DNA from: Sphaerisporangium rufum | GTDB lineage: Bacteria; Actinomycetota; Actinomycetes; Streptosporangiales; Streptosporangiaceae | DNA length: 56,163 nucleotides | Direction of reading: 5' to 3' | Assembly: GCF_016863395.1 (NCBI RefSeq) | Contig: NZ_BOOU01000096.1 | Coordinates: forward strand, 1-56,163 | Made by a program: the position numbers and the translations under genes | Shown here: positions 41,954 through 51,347 of the stretch, piece by piece | Numbering within the stretch: position 1 is the first letter of the stretch | How the letters are laid out: every line of letters begins with the position of its first letter | The notes under the pieces: model-generated | Database searches by the model: none | What the model was told of the DNA's origin: nothing | Seen by the model: the letters and a program-made list of their open reading frames with translations, nothing else

Positions 41954-44900
41954 ATGAGCGAGGGTGAGGATGGCGCGGAGCCGACGCCGAGGCGGTTGTT
42001 CGCCGCCCGGCTGGCCGAACTGCTGGAGCTGGCCGCCGACCTGCCGGTGAAGAGCCTCGTCGGCGAGGTGAACCGGCGGCGGCCGGCCGGGCGGGGGCGG
42101 CCGGTGAGCGGGCCGCGGATCAGCGACTGGAAGCGCGGCCGCCACCTGCCGGAGTCGGAGGCGGCGTTCCTGATGACGGTCCGGGTGCTCATCGAGCATT
42201 GCCGGGGCCGGCGGGTGCCGGCCGGGCGGACGAGCCCCGGGCTGCTCGACGAGGAGCAGTGGCGGCGCTGGCTGCGCGCGGCCCGGTCCTCTCCGCCCGA
42301 TCCGGTGACCGCCGAACCGGCCAGGGTGCGCGAGGTCGCCGCCGACGCCGGCGGGCGGAGAACCACCGAGGCCGCCGCGGCCGACGGGTGCAAGACCACC
42401 GGGACCGCCGAGGCCGGGCCGCGAGCGGCGGGCGCCGAGGCTGGGGTGACCGAGGCGGTGGCGGCGGTCCGGTCGGCGCTCGGGGAGTGTCCTTATCCGG
42501 GACTGGCGGCGTTCGGGCGGGCCCAGGCACCGGTGTTCTTCGGCCGGGAGAAGCTCACCGCGCAACTGGTCGACGCGCTGGCCACCCGGCTGCACCGGCC
42601 GGGGATCCTGGTGGTGACCGGGGCTTCGGGGGCGGGCAAGTCCTCGCTGGTGCACGCGGGGCTGTTACCGGCGCTGGCCCGCGGCGAGCTGGGCGCCGGA
42701 TCCGCCGGCTGGCCGGTCGCGGTGGTGCATCCGACCGCGACCCCGCGGGACGAGCTGGCGCGCGTGCTGGCCGCGCCGGCCGGCCGCGACCCCGGTCCGA
42801 TCCGGCAGGAACTGCGCACCGCGCCCGACCAGGCGCACACCCTGGTGCGCGACGCGGTGGTCGCCCGCACCACGGCCGGCGGGCCGGCCACCACCAGTGA
42901 TGATCGGTTGGTGCTGGTGGTGGACCCGTTCGAGCGGATCTTCACGTTGCCGGAGGACGCCGAGTCCGGCGGCGCGGGCGGGGCCGAGGGGCAGCGGGCG
43001 GATTTCATCGCGGCGCTGCACGCGATGGCGACCCGGCCGTGCGGGCCGGACGGTACCCCCGCGGCTCTGGTCATCGCGGTGGTACGCAGTGATTTCCTGG
43101 CCGACTGCGCGGCCTACCCGCAACTGGCCGACGCGGTGCGGGACGGCCTGTTCCTGGTCGGCCCGATGAGCGGACCGGAACTGCGCCTGGCCGTCACCGG
43201 TCCCGCCGAGCGGGCCGGGGCACGCATCTCCCCCGCGCTGGTGGACACCATCCTCAGCGATCTACCGGCCGTCGCCACCGAGGGCCGGTACGAGGTGGGG
43301 GCGCTGCCGTTGCTGTCGGAGGCGATGCGGGTCACCTGGAAGCACCGGGAAGGGGACCGGCTGACCAGCCGCAGCTACGGGCTGTCGGGCGGGGTGGCGC
43401 ACGCCGTCCAGACCAGCGCGGAGGCCGTCTACACCGCGCTGCCCGCCCACCTGCGGACCGTCGCCCGGCAGGTCTTCCACCGGCTGACCAAGCTCACCGC
43501 CGACGGGCGGGCCGTCCGCCGGCCCATGCCCTACCAGCGTCGGCCCGTCGCACGGCCCGGGGATCCGCCGGTCGAGCGGCGCGGAGGCGCAGATCCCGCC
43601 GATGTCGAGCGGGTGGTGGAGGCGTTCGCCGCGCAGCGGCTCATCGTGGTGGGCGAGCAGGCCGCGGAGATCACCCATGATTCGCTGCTGCACGCCTGGC
43701 CGCGGCTGCGCGGGTGGCTGCAGCAGGACCCGGCCGACCAGGCCCTGTATCACCGGTTGCTGGAGGACGCCGAGGACTGGGCCCGCAACCGGCGGCGGGC
43801 GTCGTTCCTGTACCACGGTGAGCGGCTGGCCTCCGTCCTGCGCGCCCGGCCGCGCTGGCAGGCCCATCCCGACCGCTACCCGGCCCTGCCGGACACCGCG
43901 GCCGAGTTCCTGGCGGCCGCCGCCGTCGCGCGCCGCCGGGCCACGGTGCTGCGCCGCACGGTGACCGCGGCCCTGGCCACGTTGCTGGTCATCGCGTCGA
44001 CCACGGCGGGCATGGCCGTCAAGGCCCAGCGGGACATCAGCGGTCAGCGTGACCTTGCCCTGTCCCGCCGGCTGGCCGCCCGAAGCGAGGTCCTCACCCT
44101 CGGCGACCCGGCGCTTCCCGCGCTGCTCGCGGCGACGGCCTGGCGGATCAGCCCCACTCCCGAAGCCCGCGCCGCCATGCTCAACGTCCTCAGCCGCCCC
44201 CAGCGTGCCGTCCTGCCCGCCCCCTTCCCGATCTCGGCGGTGGCCTTCGGGACCGACGGGCGGACGCTGGCCAGCGTCGGGGACGGCCTGGCGCGGCTGT
44301 GGGATGTCAGGTCCCGCAGGCTGCTCGATGCCCCCTTGCCCGGCGCCACCGGCTGGGTCTCGTCGGTGGCCTTCAGCCCGGACCGGCGGACGCTGGCCGT
44401 CGGCGACGACGGCACGGTCCGGCTGTGGGACGTCGCCCGGCGCGTCCCGCTGGGCGCCCCGCTCACCGCGCACCGCAACGCCGTCACCGCGCTGGCCTTC
44501 AGCCCCGACGGGCGGACGCTGGCCACCGGCGGCTTCGACGGCACCGTACGGCTGTGGGACGCCGCCACCCGCACCCCCGCCGGCGCGCCACTCGCCGCGC
44601 AGCACGGCGCCGTCACCGCCCTCAGCTTCACTTCGGACGGAAAGACGCTGGCCACCGGCGGCTCCGAGGGCGCCGTACGGCTGTGGGACGCCGCGGCCGG
44701 CACTCCCATCGGCGCGCCGCTGACCGGCCACACCGATGCGGTCACCATGCTCTCCTTCAGTGCCGACCGGCGGTTGCTGGCCGGCGGTGGCCCGGACGGC
44801 ACGGCGCGACTCTGGGAGGTCGGCACCCGCACCCCGATCGAGATCACCCTCCCCGGCCACCCCCGGGGCGACGTCTCGGTCGCCTTCAGCCCGGCGTCGC

Positions 44901-46105
44901 CGCCGATCCTCGCCCTCGGCGGCTCGGACGGCACCGTGCGGTTGTGGGACGCCGAGAGCCGCGCCCCCATCGGCGCGCCGCTGACCGGCCACACCGGCCG
45001 GGTCACCTCGCTCGCCTTCGGCCCGGACGGGCGGACCCTGGCCACCACCAGCGCGGACGACACCGTGCGGTTGTGGGACATCCGGCGGCACACGTCCATC
45101 GGAGCCTCGCCGGCCGACCGGCCCGGCCAGGTCACCGCGGTCGCCCTCGGCTCCGCCGGGCATGACGGGCACATCGTGGCCAGCGGTCACCTCGACGGCA
45201 CCGTACGGTTATGGGATGCCGTGACCCGCACTCCCATCGGCGCGCCGCTGACCGGCCACACCGACGCGATCACCTCGATCACCTTCGGGCCCGACGGCCG
45301 GAGCCTCGCCACCAGCAGCGTCGACGGCACCGCGCGGCTGTGGAACGGCAGGACCGGCGAACCCATCGGCACGCCGCTCAGCGGGCTCACCTTCCTGGCC
45401 ACCTCGGTCGCCTTCGGCCCCGGCGGACGGACCCTGACCGTCGCCGGCAAGGACGGCAACGCAGGGGCGTGGGACGTCCGGACCGGTGAGCCGGTCGGCG
45501 CTCCGCTCATCGACCGCCACGAACAGAACATCTGGTCCGTGCTGAGCTCCGACGGGCAGACCCTGGCCAGCATCAGCCGGGCGGGCACGGTACGGCTGTG
45601 GCGGGTCGGGACGCGCACTCCCATCGGCCCTCCGCTGACCGGCCACCCCGGCCCGGTGACCTCGGTGGCCTTCAGCCCGGACGGAACGATCCTGGCCACC
45701 GGTGGTAGGGACGGCACGGCGCGGTTGTGGCGGGTCGACACGCACGCCCCCGTCGGCACTCCGTTCGCCGGCTACACCGACGAGATCACCTCGCTCGCCT
45801 TCAGCCGGGACGGGCGGACGCTGGCCACCAGCGGCCCGGACGGCACCGTGCGCCTGTGGGACACCACGACCGGCGCCCCCATCGGCGCGCCACTCGCCGG
45901 CCACACCGATTCGATCACCTCGCTTGCCTTCAGCCCAGACGGGCAGACCCTGGCCACCAACGGCGGTGGCACGACGAGGCTGTGGGACATAGGGATGCCG
46001 AAGGATCTGTTCGCCGCCGTCTGCGCGGTTCCCGCCCGCCCGGTCACCCGCGCCGAATGGGCCCAGTACGTATCCGAGGTGGACTTCCGCCCGGTCTGCC
46101 GCTGA
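41954..46105 (+). CDS. HTH-nSTAND1 NTPase with 14 WD40 repeats
   Basis: 1383 residues. Residues about 10-80 look like an XRE-type DNA-binding region (ISDWKRGRHLPESEAAFL). An nSTAND1 NTPase follows: YPGLAAFGRAQAPVFFGREKL, Walker A VTGASGAGKSSLVHAGLLP, RLVLVVDPFERIFTLPED, LPLLSEAMRVTWKHR and ITHDSLLHAWPRLRGWL. One hydrophobic segment (TVTAALATLLVIASTTAGMAV) lies before the propeller part. Fourteen WD40 units, each of the type VTSLAFSPDGRTLATxGxDGTVRLWD, would build two seven-bladed propellers. STAND proteins act as switch ATPases in signalling or defence; the ligand is unknown. Confidence 0.9.
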   Translation: MSEGEDGAEPTPRRLFAARLAELLELAADLPVKSLVGEVNRRRPAGRGRPVSGPRISDWKRGRHLPESEAAFLMTVRVLIEHCRGRRVPAGRTSPGLLDEEQWRRWLRAARSSPPDPVTAEPARVREVAADAGGRRTTEAAAADGCKTTGTAEAGPRAAGAEAGVTEAVAAVRSALGECPYPGLAAFGRAQAPVFFGREKLTAQLVDALATRLHRPGILVVTGASGAGKSSLVHAGLLPALARGELGAGSAGWPVAVVHPTATPRDELARVLAAPAGRDPGPIRQELRTAPDQAHTLVRDAVVARTTAGGPATTSDDRLVLVVDPFERIFTLPEDAESGGAGGAEGQRADFIAALHAMATRPCGPDGTPAALVIAVVRSDFLADCAAYPQLADAVRDGLFLVGPMSGPELRLAVTGPAERAGARISPALVDTILSDLPAVATEGRYEVGALPLLSEAMRVTWKHREGDRLTSRSYGLSGGVAHAVQTSAEAVYTALPAHLRTVARQVFHRLTKLTADGRAVRRPMPYQRRPVARPGDPPVERRGGADPADVERVVEAFAAQRLIVVGEQAAEITHDSLLHAWPRLRGWLQQDPADQALYHRLLEDAEDWARNRRRASFLYHGERLASVLRARPRWQAHPDRYPALPDTAAEFLAAAAVARRRATVLRRTVTAALATLLVIASTTAGMAVKAQRDISGQRDLALSRRLAARSEVLTLGDPALPALLAATAWRISPTPEARAAMLNVLSRPQRAVLPAPFPISAVAFGTDGRTLASVGDGLARLWDVRSRRLLDAPLPGATGWVSSVAFSPDRRTLAVGDDGTVRLWDVARRVPLGAPLTAHRNAVTALAFSPDGRTLATGGFDGTVRLWDAATRTPAGAPLAAQHGAVTALSFTSDGKTLATGGSEGAVRLWDAAAGTPIGAPLTGHTDAVTMLSFSADRRLLAGGGPDGTARLWEVGTRTPIEITLPGHPRGDVSVAFSPASPPILALGGSDGTVRLWDAESRAPIGAPLTGHTGRVTSLAFGPDGRTLATTSADDTVRLWDIRRHTSIGASPADRPGQVTAVALGSAGHDGHIVASGHLDGTVRLWDAVTRTPIGAPLTGHTDAITSITFGPDGRSLATSSVDGTARLWNGRTGEPIGTPLSGLTFLATSVAFGPGGRTLTVAGKDGNAGAWDVRTGEPVGAPLIDRHEQNIWSVLSSDGQTLASISRAGTVRLWRVGTRTPIGPPLTGHPGPVTSVAFSPDGTILATGGRDGTARLWRVDTHAPVGTPFAGYTDEITSLAFSRDGRTLATSGPDGTVRLWDTTTGAPIGAPLAGHTDSITSLAFSPDGQTLATNGGGTTRLWDIGMPKDLFAAVCAVPARPVTRAEWAQYVSEVDFRPVCR

Positions 46106-46460
46106 CGCACGAACCGCCCATGGCTCCATGAGCCACAATAATCTCTGAATCCGATTCGCTCGGTCTTTCGTGGCGTTTCATGGCGATGCGACGTCCGGCC
46201 AGGGGCGGCTCGAACGGCTGGGAACGGCGTCATCCACCAGTGTCCTCGGGGCGCCGGAACTTGTCGGATCCATCTGGCGGCTTTCTCGGACCGAACGGGT
46301 CCGAAAAGGTCATCAGACCGTCTTCATCAGCGGAAATACCCTGAGTGCCGCTCGGCCACGTCGCTTCGGCGCCACACTCATGCGTCAATCGGCACGACAC
46401 CGGCTTCGGGTTCTTCCCGTACCGCCGATATCCGATAGGGAGAGGAAGTGGGGTCGCCGA
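46106..46460. other. 355-bp region before the winged-helix regulator
   Basis: An open frame leads into the regulator, but it has no family features before the ATG at 46461, so it is treated as upstream DNA. It contains the TTTCTCGGACCG inverted-repeat motif at 46283-46310. Confidence 0.6.
46283..46310. promoter_or_regulatory. Second copy of the TTTCTCGGACCG motif, as an inverted repeat
   Basis: TTTCTCGGACC, GAACG, then GGTCCGAAAAGG: arms CGGACC/GGTCCG are perfect around a 5-nt centre. Similar flanks (GGCGG before, AAAGG or AAAAGG after) occur at 41919-41945. It may be bound by the regulator encoded 150 bp downstream. Confidence 0.5.
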
Positions 46461-46772
46461 ATGGACAAGTCCACCGGGCATTTACATAAGCAGCTGAACA
46501 CCGTGATCCATCCACCCATTCGACTCTCGATCATCGCGATGCTATCCAGACAAAAGAAGGTCGAGTTCGGCAAAATACGTGATGCGGTGGGTATCAGCGC
46601 GGCCGCGCTGTCGAAGAACATGACACCGCTGGAAGCCGCCGGGTACATCGAGATCCAGAAGGGTTACGCGGGGAAGCGGCCGCGCACCTGGCTTTCCATA
46701 ACAGACCAGGGATCGGCCGTGTTCCAACGGCACACCGCCGCGCTGCTGGCGATCTCGCGCGGCCTGGCCTGA
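46461..46772 (+). CDS. Winged-helix transcriptional regulator (MarR/HTH_27 type)
   Basis: 103 residues. LNTVIHPPIRLSIIAMLSRQKKVEFGKIRDAVGISAAALSKNMTPLEAAGYIEIQKGYAGKRPRTWLSITDQG shows the winged-helix order, the recognition helix around AALSKNMTPLEAAGY and the wing around KGYAGKRPRTW. Such short proteins bind DNA as dimers. GAGGAAG lies 12 nt before the ATG. It is convergent with the RiPP operon and downstream of the WD40 gene, so either could be its target; the shared upstream motif points to the WD40 gene and itself. Confidence 0.88.
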   Translation: MDKSTGHLHKQLNTVIHPPIRLSIIAMLSRQKKVEFGKIRDAVGISAAALSKNMTPLEAAGYIEIQKGYAGKRPRTWLSITDQGSAVFQRHTAALLAISRGLA

Positions 46773-46781
46773 GGAGAGAAA

Positions 46782-46813
46782 GGCCGGCCGGCGGCGGGCC
46801 CCGCCGGCCGGCC
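46782..46813. terminator. Bidirectional hairpin between convergent genes
   Basis: GGCCGGCCGGCGG (46782-46794) and CCGCCGGCCGGCC (46801-46813) form a perfect 13-bp stem with a 6-nt loop. It lies between the regulator stop and the end of the RiPP operon. Confidence 0.7.
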
Positions 46814-46885
46814 CCATCCGCGCCCGCGCACCGCCGGCGGCGGACGTCTTTCCGGAAGATCCCCGGCCGGCGCCGTTCACGTCGG

Positions 46886-47626
46886 TCAGGAGTCACCTGT
46901 CCACCCGCCCGCGGTACCCCAAGGACTGACCGCCGGATCGGACATCGGGAAGCCGCAGGCGAACGCCAGGAGAGGGCTCCGGACACCCCCGGGCCGGAAA
47001 TCGGACAGCGGCACGCCCCATGGAACCAACCCGCCGAATATGGATCCGGCGAGCCCACGTCGGCCCGCTGCCAGCCACATGCTGTGCGCGGCCACCCCCG
47101 CCTGGTGCATGACCAGGCGGTGGGCATGGGCACCGGCCGTCGCGACGGCGGGCAGATCGCAGGTGATCACGGTCACCAGGGCCGCGTCGGCGAACTCGTC
47201 CTGCAGCAGCCACTCCCGGGCGGGCGGGAGAACCGCCAGGTAGTCGATCCGCCTCCCGGCCGGATCCACCGCGTAGAGCCCCGGCCGCAGCCCCTCCACC
47301 CGGTAGGCCGCGGCCATGATCCGCACGTCTGGAACCGTCGCCGCGGTGTCGAGATCGGCCCGGGCCGAGGAAGGGGCCTGCAGCACGCCGGCCATCGCCG
47401 CCTGGTCGATGCCGGTCGGGCGGTAGAAGCGAGTGGCCTGGCGCAGCGCCAGCACGGTCATCGGATCGATCGTGGGAGTGCTCGCCGGCGGAAGGAGATG
47501 TCCGGTGCCCCGCCCGGCGGAGGGATTCCGCCCCCGGGCAGGTCCGCTGTCTCGTCGGGACCGCGATCGGGCGATGAGGTCCTGCACGATCTCCTTCGGC
47601 CTGTACCCGGGAGTCCGATCAGTCAT
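46886..47626 (-). CDS. Nitroreductase-family flavoprotein of the RiPP operon
   Basis: 246 residues. A disordered N-terminus (about 1-55) precedes a nitroreductase/SagB-like fold: MTVLALRQATRFYRPTGIDQAAMAGVL, RPGLYAVDPAGRRIDYLAV, HRLVMHQAGVAAHSMWLAAGRRGLAGSIFGG and LLAFACGFP. The start is ATG at 47626, because GGAGG lies 8 nt upstream; the GTG at 47635 is too close to it. Last gene of the RiPP operon. It may oxidise azolines or reduce dehydroamino acids; the operon already has another dehydrogenase, so its own reaction is open. Confidence 0.8.
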   Translation of the reverse strand: MTDRTPGYRPKEIVQDLIARSRSRRDSGPARGRNPSAGRGTGHLLPPASTPTIDPMTVLALRQATRFYRPTGIDQAAMAGVLQAPSSARADLDTAATVPDVRIMAAAYRVEGLRPGLYAVDPAGRRIDYLAVLPPAREWLLQDEFADAALVTVITCDLPAVATAGAHAHRLVMHQAGVAAHSMWLAAGRRGLAGSIFGGLVPWGVPLSDFRPGGVRSPLLAFACGFPMSDPAVSPWGTAGGWTGDS

Positions 47627-49328
47627 GGGTGACACCTCCTCGTTCCGGACCGATGCGTGTCCGGCGCAGCGTGAGCACGGCGGTGATGGGCGTCTGCCGG
47701 ACGTCGATGTCGAGGAGGTCGATCAACCGGCTGTCGTCCCAGTCGGCGAGTGCGGTGACCCTCCATCCGAGACGTGCCGCGTTGAACGCCAGCTGCCAGG
47801 TGACGACCCCGGCGTCCAGGTTGATGATCCGATACCCGAAGCTCTGGTACTTGTCCACGAGCTTCAGGCAATCACCGACCAGGACCAGCACCGCCTCCGC
47901 CCGCGTCCCCGCCCCCGGGACGGCATCGACCAAGAACTGCTCGGGGACCGCGTTCCCGCCGCGTAGCAGGCGGTTGGCCACCGGATCGTATACGTGCACC
48001 ACTGGCTCCAGCCGTACCCGCCCGGTCTCCAGGGGGATCAGGTAGGCCGTCTGGGAACCCAGGTTGCCACCGGTGGGAGCCCAGCGGCGGCGGGTGGGCC
48101 CTCGCGTCGTCGTCGCGGGAATGATCTCGCGGATGCCGAAGGAGAACTCCAGCAGGGCGCTGAGCTCCGATCCGACCTGGCCGGTGACGGTGACCGGCTC
48201 CCAGTCGCGTGGGCGGTCGAAGAACTGCAGCTCCAGGTTGGCGGTGCTGTAGTGGCCCTGATGCGAGCTGGCATGGATGTAGCGGCGCGGCGGCTGGGTG
48301 ACCTCCTGCTCGAAGGCGACCACGATCAGGTCGTCGTGGTCGATCGGCTCGGTGCCCGGCAGGCAGTCAGGGCAGCCGGGGAGCTGGACGAAGGTTTCGA
48401 TCTCGCACGTCCAGGCGCCGGCGTCGACGACGGTGACGGCCGACTCGTCGTACAGCGATTGCACTCCGGTCGCCAGGCGGCACACCTCGTTGCCCAGCAG
48501 TCCCGCCAGCAGGTCTTCCTGCCAGGCGGGGATCTTCACCGGCTCGGCGGATCGCGGCAGCGGGCGCTGCGCGAGGTAACACGACAGGCAGCCCGACCAG
48601 CCGTTCTCGAAGAGCGGACTGATCACGATGCCCGGATCGGCCGGCGAGACCAGGAACCAGCGTCCCCCGCGTGACCGCACCGAGGCGTCGAACACGCGCA
48701 AGCGGTCCAGGTCCAGCGTGCCGTCGTCGATCACGACGGCGATGGGAGCGGACGGCAGCGGCGCGGATCCGAGGTGCACCTCCTCCTCCTGCACCGACGG
48801 CACGCCGCACTCGCGGAGCGTCTCCACCAGTGTCGACCGTAACGTGGCGGGCGGACCCGCGACCACGACCGCCTGCCGTGCCAATTTCAGCGCGGCATGG
48901 ACGCCGGAGGGATTGTCGCGGGTGGTGTCCACGTTCCGGCTCAGATAGCCGACCACGGCAGGCGGTACGGCGGTGCGCTCCAGGGCGCGCAGTTCTTCGG
49001 GCGCCGGGCCGGACTCCAGCATGCCGCAGGAGTAAAGCAGCGACAGCGCCGTCCGGACCACCTCGGTGGACGACAGACCGAGCATGCGGGCCAGTTCAGC
49101 CGTGGAGCGGCGGCCGTCCAGGAGAGGGAGCAGGCGCCGGACGAATTCGACGTGCCGGCCGGTGAAGAGCTGGGGCTTGGCGATGCCCTCGACGAGAAGT
49201 TCGCCCTTGCGAACCTCCGCGATCACCAGCCCGTCCACGACCTTGAGACGGTCCGGAAGAGACAGTTGCGGGTCACGTGCGAGGGCTGCGGCGATGTGCC
49301 GCGAGTCCAGAGCGCTTTCGGTGTTCAT
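47619..49328 (-). CDS. Azoline dehydrogenase fused to a ThiF-like/RRE region (TOMM biosynthesis)
   Basis: 569 residues. The N-terminal 120 residues are a winged-helix-like leader-binding region (FVRRLLPLLDGRRSTAELARMLGLSSTEV). The middle has a ThiF-like part with zinc-type Cys pairs GCLSCYLAQ and GCPDCLPG. The C-terminal part is a SagB-type flavin dehydrogenase: RRWAPTGGNLGSQTAYLIPL, DKYQSFGYRIINLDAGVVTWQLAFNAARLGW. These enzymes turn azolines into azoles. The start is ATG at 49328 with GGAGGG; a longer frame into the F-type gene is rejected. It overlaps the upstream gene by four bases. Confidence 0.85.
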   Translation of the reverse strand: MNTESALDSRHIAAALARDPQLSLPDRLKVVDGLVIAEVRKGELLVEGIAKPQLFTGRHVEFVRRLLPLLDGRRSTAELARMLGLSSTEVVRTALSLLYSCGMLESGPAPEELRALERTAVPPAVVGYLSRNVDTTRDNPSGVHAALKLARQAVVVAGPPATLRSTLVETLRECGVPSVQEEEVHLGSAPLPSAPIAVVIDDGTLDLDRLRVFDASVRSRGGRWFLVSPADPGIVISPLFENGWSGCLSCYLAQRPLPRSAEPVKIPAWQEDLLAGLLGNEVCRLATGVQSLYDESAVTVVDAGAWTCEIETFVQLPGCPDCLPGTEPIDHDDLIVVAFEQEVTQPPRRYIHASSHQGHYSTANLELQFFDRPRDWEPVTVTGQVGSELSALLEFSFGIREIIPATTTRGPTRRRWAPTGGNLGSQTAYLIPLETGRVRLEPVVHVYDPVANRLLRGGNAVPEQFLVDAVPGAGTRAEAVLVLVGDCLKLVDKYQSFGYRIINLDAGVVTWQLAFNAARLGWRVTALADWDDSRLIDLLDIDVRQTPITAVLTLRRTRIGPERGGVTHD

Positions 49329-49981
49329 GTGCCCTCCTTCGCTCCGGTGCCTACGGCGGCGAGGTGGTCGGCCAGACCGCGCCACGAGCGGTCCGGAGCT
49401 GCGATCGATCTCGGATGGCACCGGGGACAGCCGTGCACGCCCAGCGTCCGGCCCCGCATGAACTGCGGCTTCGCCAGGTTCATGGCCCGGTAGGCACCGT
49501 GCGCCGCGGACCCGCCGCTGCGGATCGCATCCACCCCCCACTGCGCCAGCCCGGCGGCCGTCAGCACCTGGGTGGGAAGATGACCGCCGGGTCCGGCCGG
49601 ATCTCGTGCGTAGAAGGCATGCAGGTCGGACAGGGCGCCGCCGATCACCGAATGCTGGATGGACCGGCGTTCGAAGCACTCGGCGCACGCCCCGGTCCCG
49701 TCGGGCACGGACAGCGGCCCGGCCCTGAGCCAGCGTGTTTCATGTACCACGGGGACGAATGCCGCACCCCACTTCCCGATCAGGTCGCCGATCTCCACCA
49801 CCAGCGTCGAGTCGTGCCGCGAGGTCACCAGGACGTAGACGTCCGCCGGGGGCAGCAGGCTGGTCGCCACGCCGTGTCCCTGGGCGAAGAAGGTCGGCCG
49901 GTCGTCCATGTTCCGCCGCTGCAGCACCCTGGCCACGTCGGCCGCGAATGGGCCGATGGCGATGACATGTGTCAGGTTCAT
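49325..49981 (-). CDS. F-type (ocin-ThiF-like) leader-binding partner of YcaO
   Basis: 218 residues. It opens with a short Rossmann-like stretch (THVIAIGPFAADVARVL), then holds ADVYVLVTSRHDSTLVVEIGDLIGKWG. Two Cys pairs, GACAECFERR and GCPRCHPRS, make a structural zinc site typical of ThiF-like F proteins, which present the precursor leader to the YcaO enzyme in thiopeptide and goadsporin pathways. GGAGA precedes the ATG by 5 nt. It lies 16 bp after ycaO and overlaps the dehydrogenase gene. Confidence 0.82.
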   Translation of the reverse strand: MNLTHVIAIGPFAADVARVLQRRNMDDRPTFFAQGHGVATSLLPPADVYVLVTSRHDSTLVVEIGDLIGKWGAAFVPVVHETRWLRAGPLSVPDGTGACAECFERRSIQHSVIGGALSDLHAFYARDPAGPGGHLPTQVLTAAGLAQWGVDAIRSGGSAAHGAYRAMNLAKPQFMRGRTLGVHGCPRCHPRSIAAPDRSWRGLADHLAAVGTGAKEGT

Positions 49982-49997
49982 CTTGTCTCCGGACTGA

Positions 49998-51347
49998 TCA
50001 GGCGAAGGGCTGCGGCCACGGATTCAGGTCGGGCTCCGCGTGCACCGGCAGGCCCATCCGTGCGGGGGCCTCGTAGAGCCGGGCGGTGCCGAGGAACCGG
50101 GCACGGTAGGCGAAGCTCAGCGGGACGAGTTCGGGGACGATGACCCGCACCACGCGCACCCCTGCCGTCCTGGCCTCGTCGGAGGTGATGTCCACGGCAT
50201 AGGCGGTGCACCCGGCGTCCCGGAGCCTGCGCAGCACCCATGACAGGCGCTCGGCGGGGGACTCCGGAATCGAGGGGATCATGTCAGACAGCCGGCGCCG
50301 GCGCGGGGAGTCGAGGAGGAAGTCGAACGCCTGCGCGCGCTCCGCCGCCGCCATATGAACCGCCCCGTCGAACACGTCGAGGTAATCGTCCAGCGGCTTG
50401 TCGTCGGCCTCCCGGTACTGCATGGCCACCCGCCCGGAGGACGACTCCCGCATCACCTTGACCATGGCCCGCCGGGGGTCCAGCTCCGTGGCGCACATCA
50501 CATATGTGCGAACCTTCGCCGCCCGTGGATCTATGTCCACGCTGTAGACCGTCGGGATGCCCAGGTCGGTCGTCCCGTCGAAGAAATGGGTGCGCAGGCC
50601 GGACCGGGCGGAGAGCTCCAGTGCCTCGTCGAGGACCGGATCTGAGACGTCGATCTCGATCTTCGTCAGGGCCAGCCGCTGCAGCCAGGTCAGCGCGATG
50701 CCATCTCGCTCGACGCACTCCAGCACCGCGCCCAGCAACGCGTTGTCGTAGTCGAAGTGCGCCGCCGTACCGGTCGAAATCGGCAGCCAGAACCGCTCGC
50801 CGCGGCTCACGAAGGGAATGTGCAGGTAGACCATGACCGCCGGCAACCACCGAGGTCGCCCGCTGATGAGGTCTACACCGCGTACCCAGCGCATCGGCGC
50901 GTCCGGGTCGGGTGCCAGCAGCGGGCAGGCGGGCTCGGCCAGCTCCGAGTCGGAACATCGCGGAACGCGGCTCAGGTCCAGCGCCTCGTCCCCGAGGGAT
51001 CGCGCGCTGGCCCAGATGAACTGCTCGGGGTCCCACAGGCAGCTGGAGTAGCGCTCGATCGCCTCCACCGTGGCGGTCAGCCGGGCACCTTCCTCGGCGA
51101 GCCCGCTTCCCGCCCCGTCAAGGGCGCCCCAGGCCATGCGCTGGGGCGCTTCCGTCGTGCCGGGCAGGATCCGTCCAAGGTCGCCCATGGCCGCGGTGAA
51201 CACCGGGAAGCGTTGCCGCCCGGTGGTCATCGGGATCCGGGTGACAAGGTTGACGAGGGCGCCTCGGGCGTCGATGAGCGGGTCCAGCCGCCCTAGCGCC
51301 TCCTCAAGGGTGGACGGCGGCGAGCCGCCCATCGGAGCGGTGCCCAT
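49998..51347 (-). CDS. YcaO cyclodehydratase (azoline-forming)
   Basis: 449 residues. ATP-dependent cyclisation of Ser/Thr/Cys in the precursor to oxazoline/thiazoline. Seen: GSGLAEEGARLTATVEAIERYSSCLWD, AAHFDYDNALLGAVLECVERDGIALTWLQ (ATP/Mg Glu residues) and KVMRESSSGRVAMQYRE. The C-terminus NPWPQPFA contains the PxPxP that is typical of azoline-forming YcaO proteins. The start is ATG at 51347 with GGAGG upstream, which lies 44 bp inside the preceding lyase gene. The longer in-frame version overlaps that gene fully and is rejected. Confidence 0.92.
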   Translation of the reverse strand: MGTAPMGGSPPSTLEEALGRLDPLIDARGALVNLVTRIPMTTGRQRFPVFTAAMGDLGRILPGTTEAPQRMAWGALDGAGSGLAEEGARLTATVEAIERYSSCLWDPEQFIWASARSLGDEALDLSRVPRCSDSELAEPACPLLAPDPDAPMRWVRGVDLISGRPRWLPAVMVYLHIPFVSRGERFWLPISTGTAAHFDYDNALLGAVLECVERDGIALTWLQRLALTKIEIDVSDPVLDEALELSARSGLRTHFFDGTTDLGIPTVYSVDIDPRAAKVRTYVMCATELDPRRAMVKVMRESSSGRVAMQYREADDKPLDDYLDVFDGAVHMAAAERAQAFDFLLDSPRRRRLSDMIPSIPESPAERLSWVLRRLRDAGCTAYAVDITSDEARTAGVRVVRVIVPELVPLSFAYRARFLGTARLYEAPARMGLPVHAEPDLNPWPQPFA

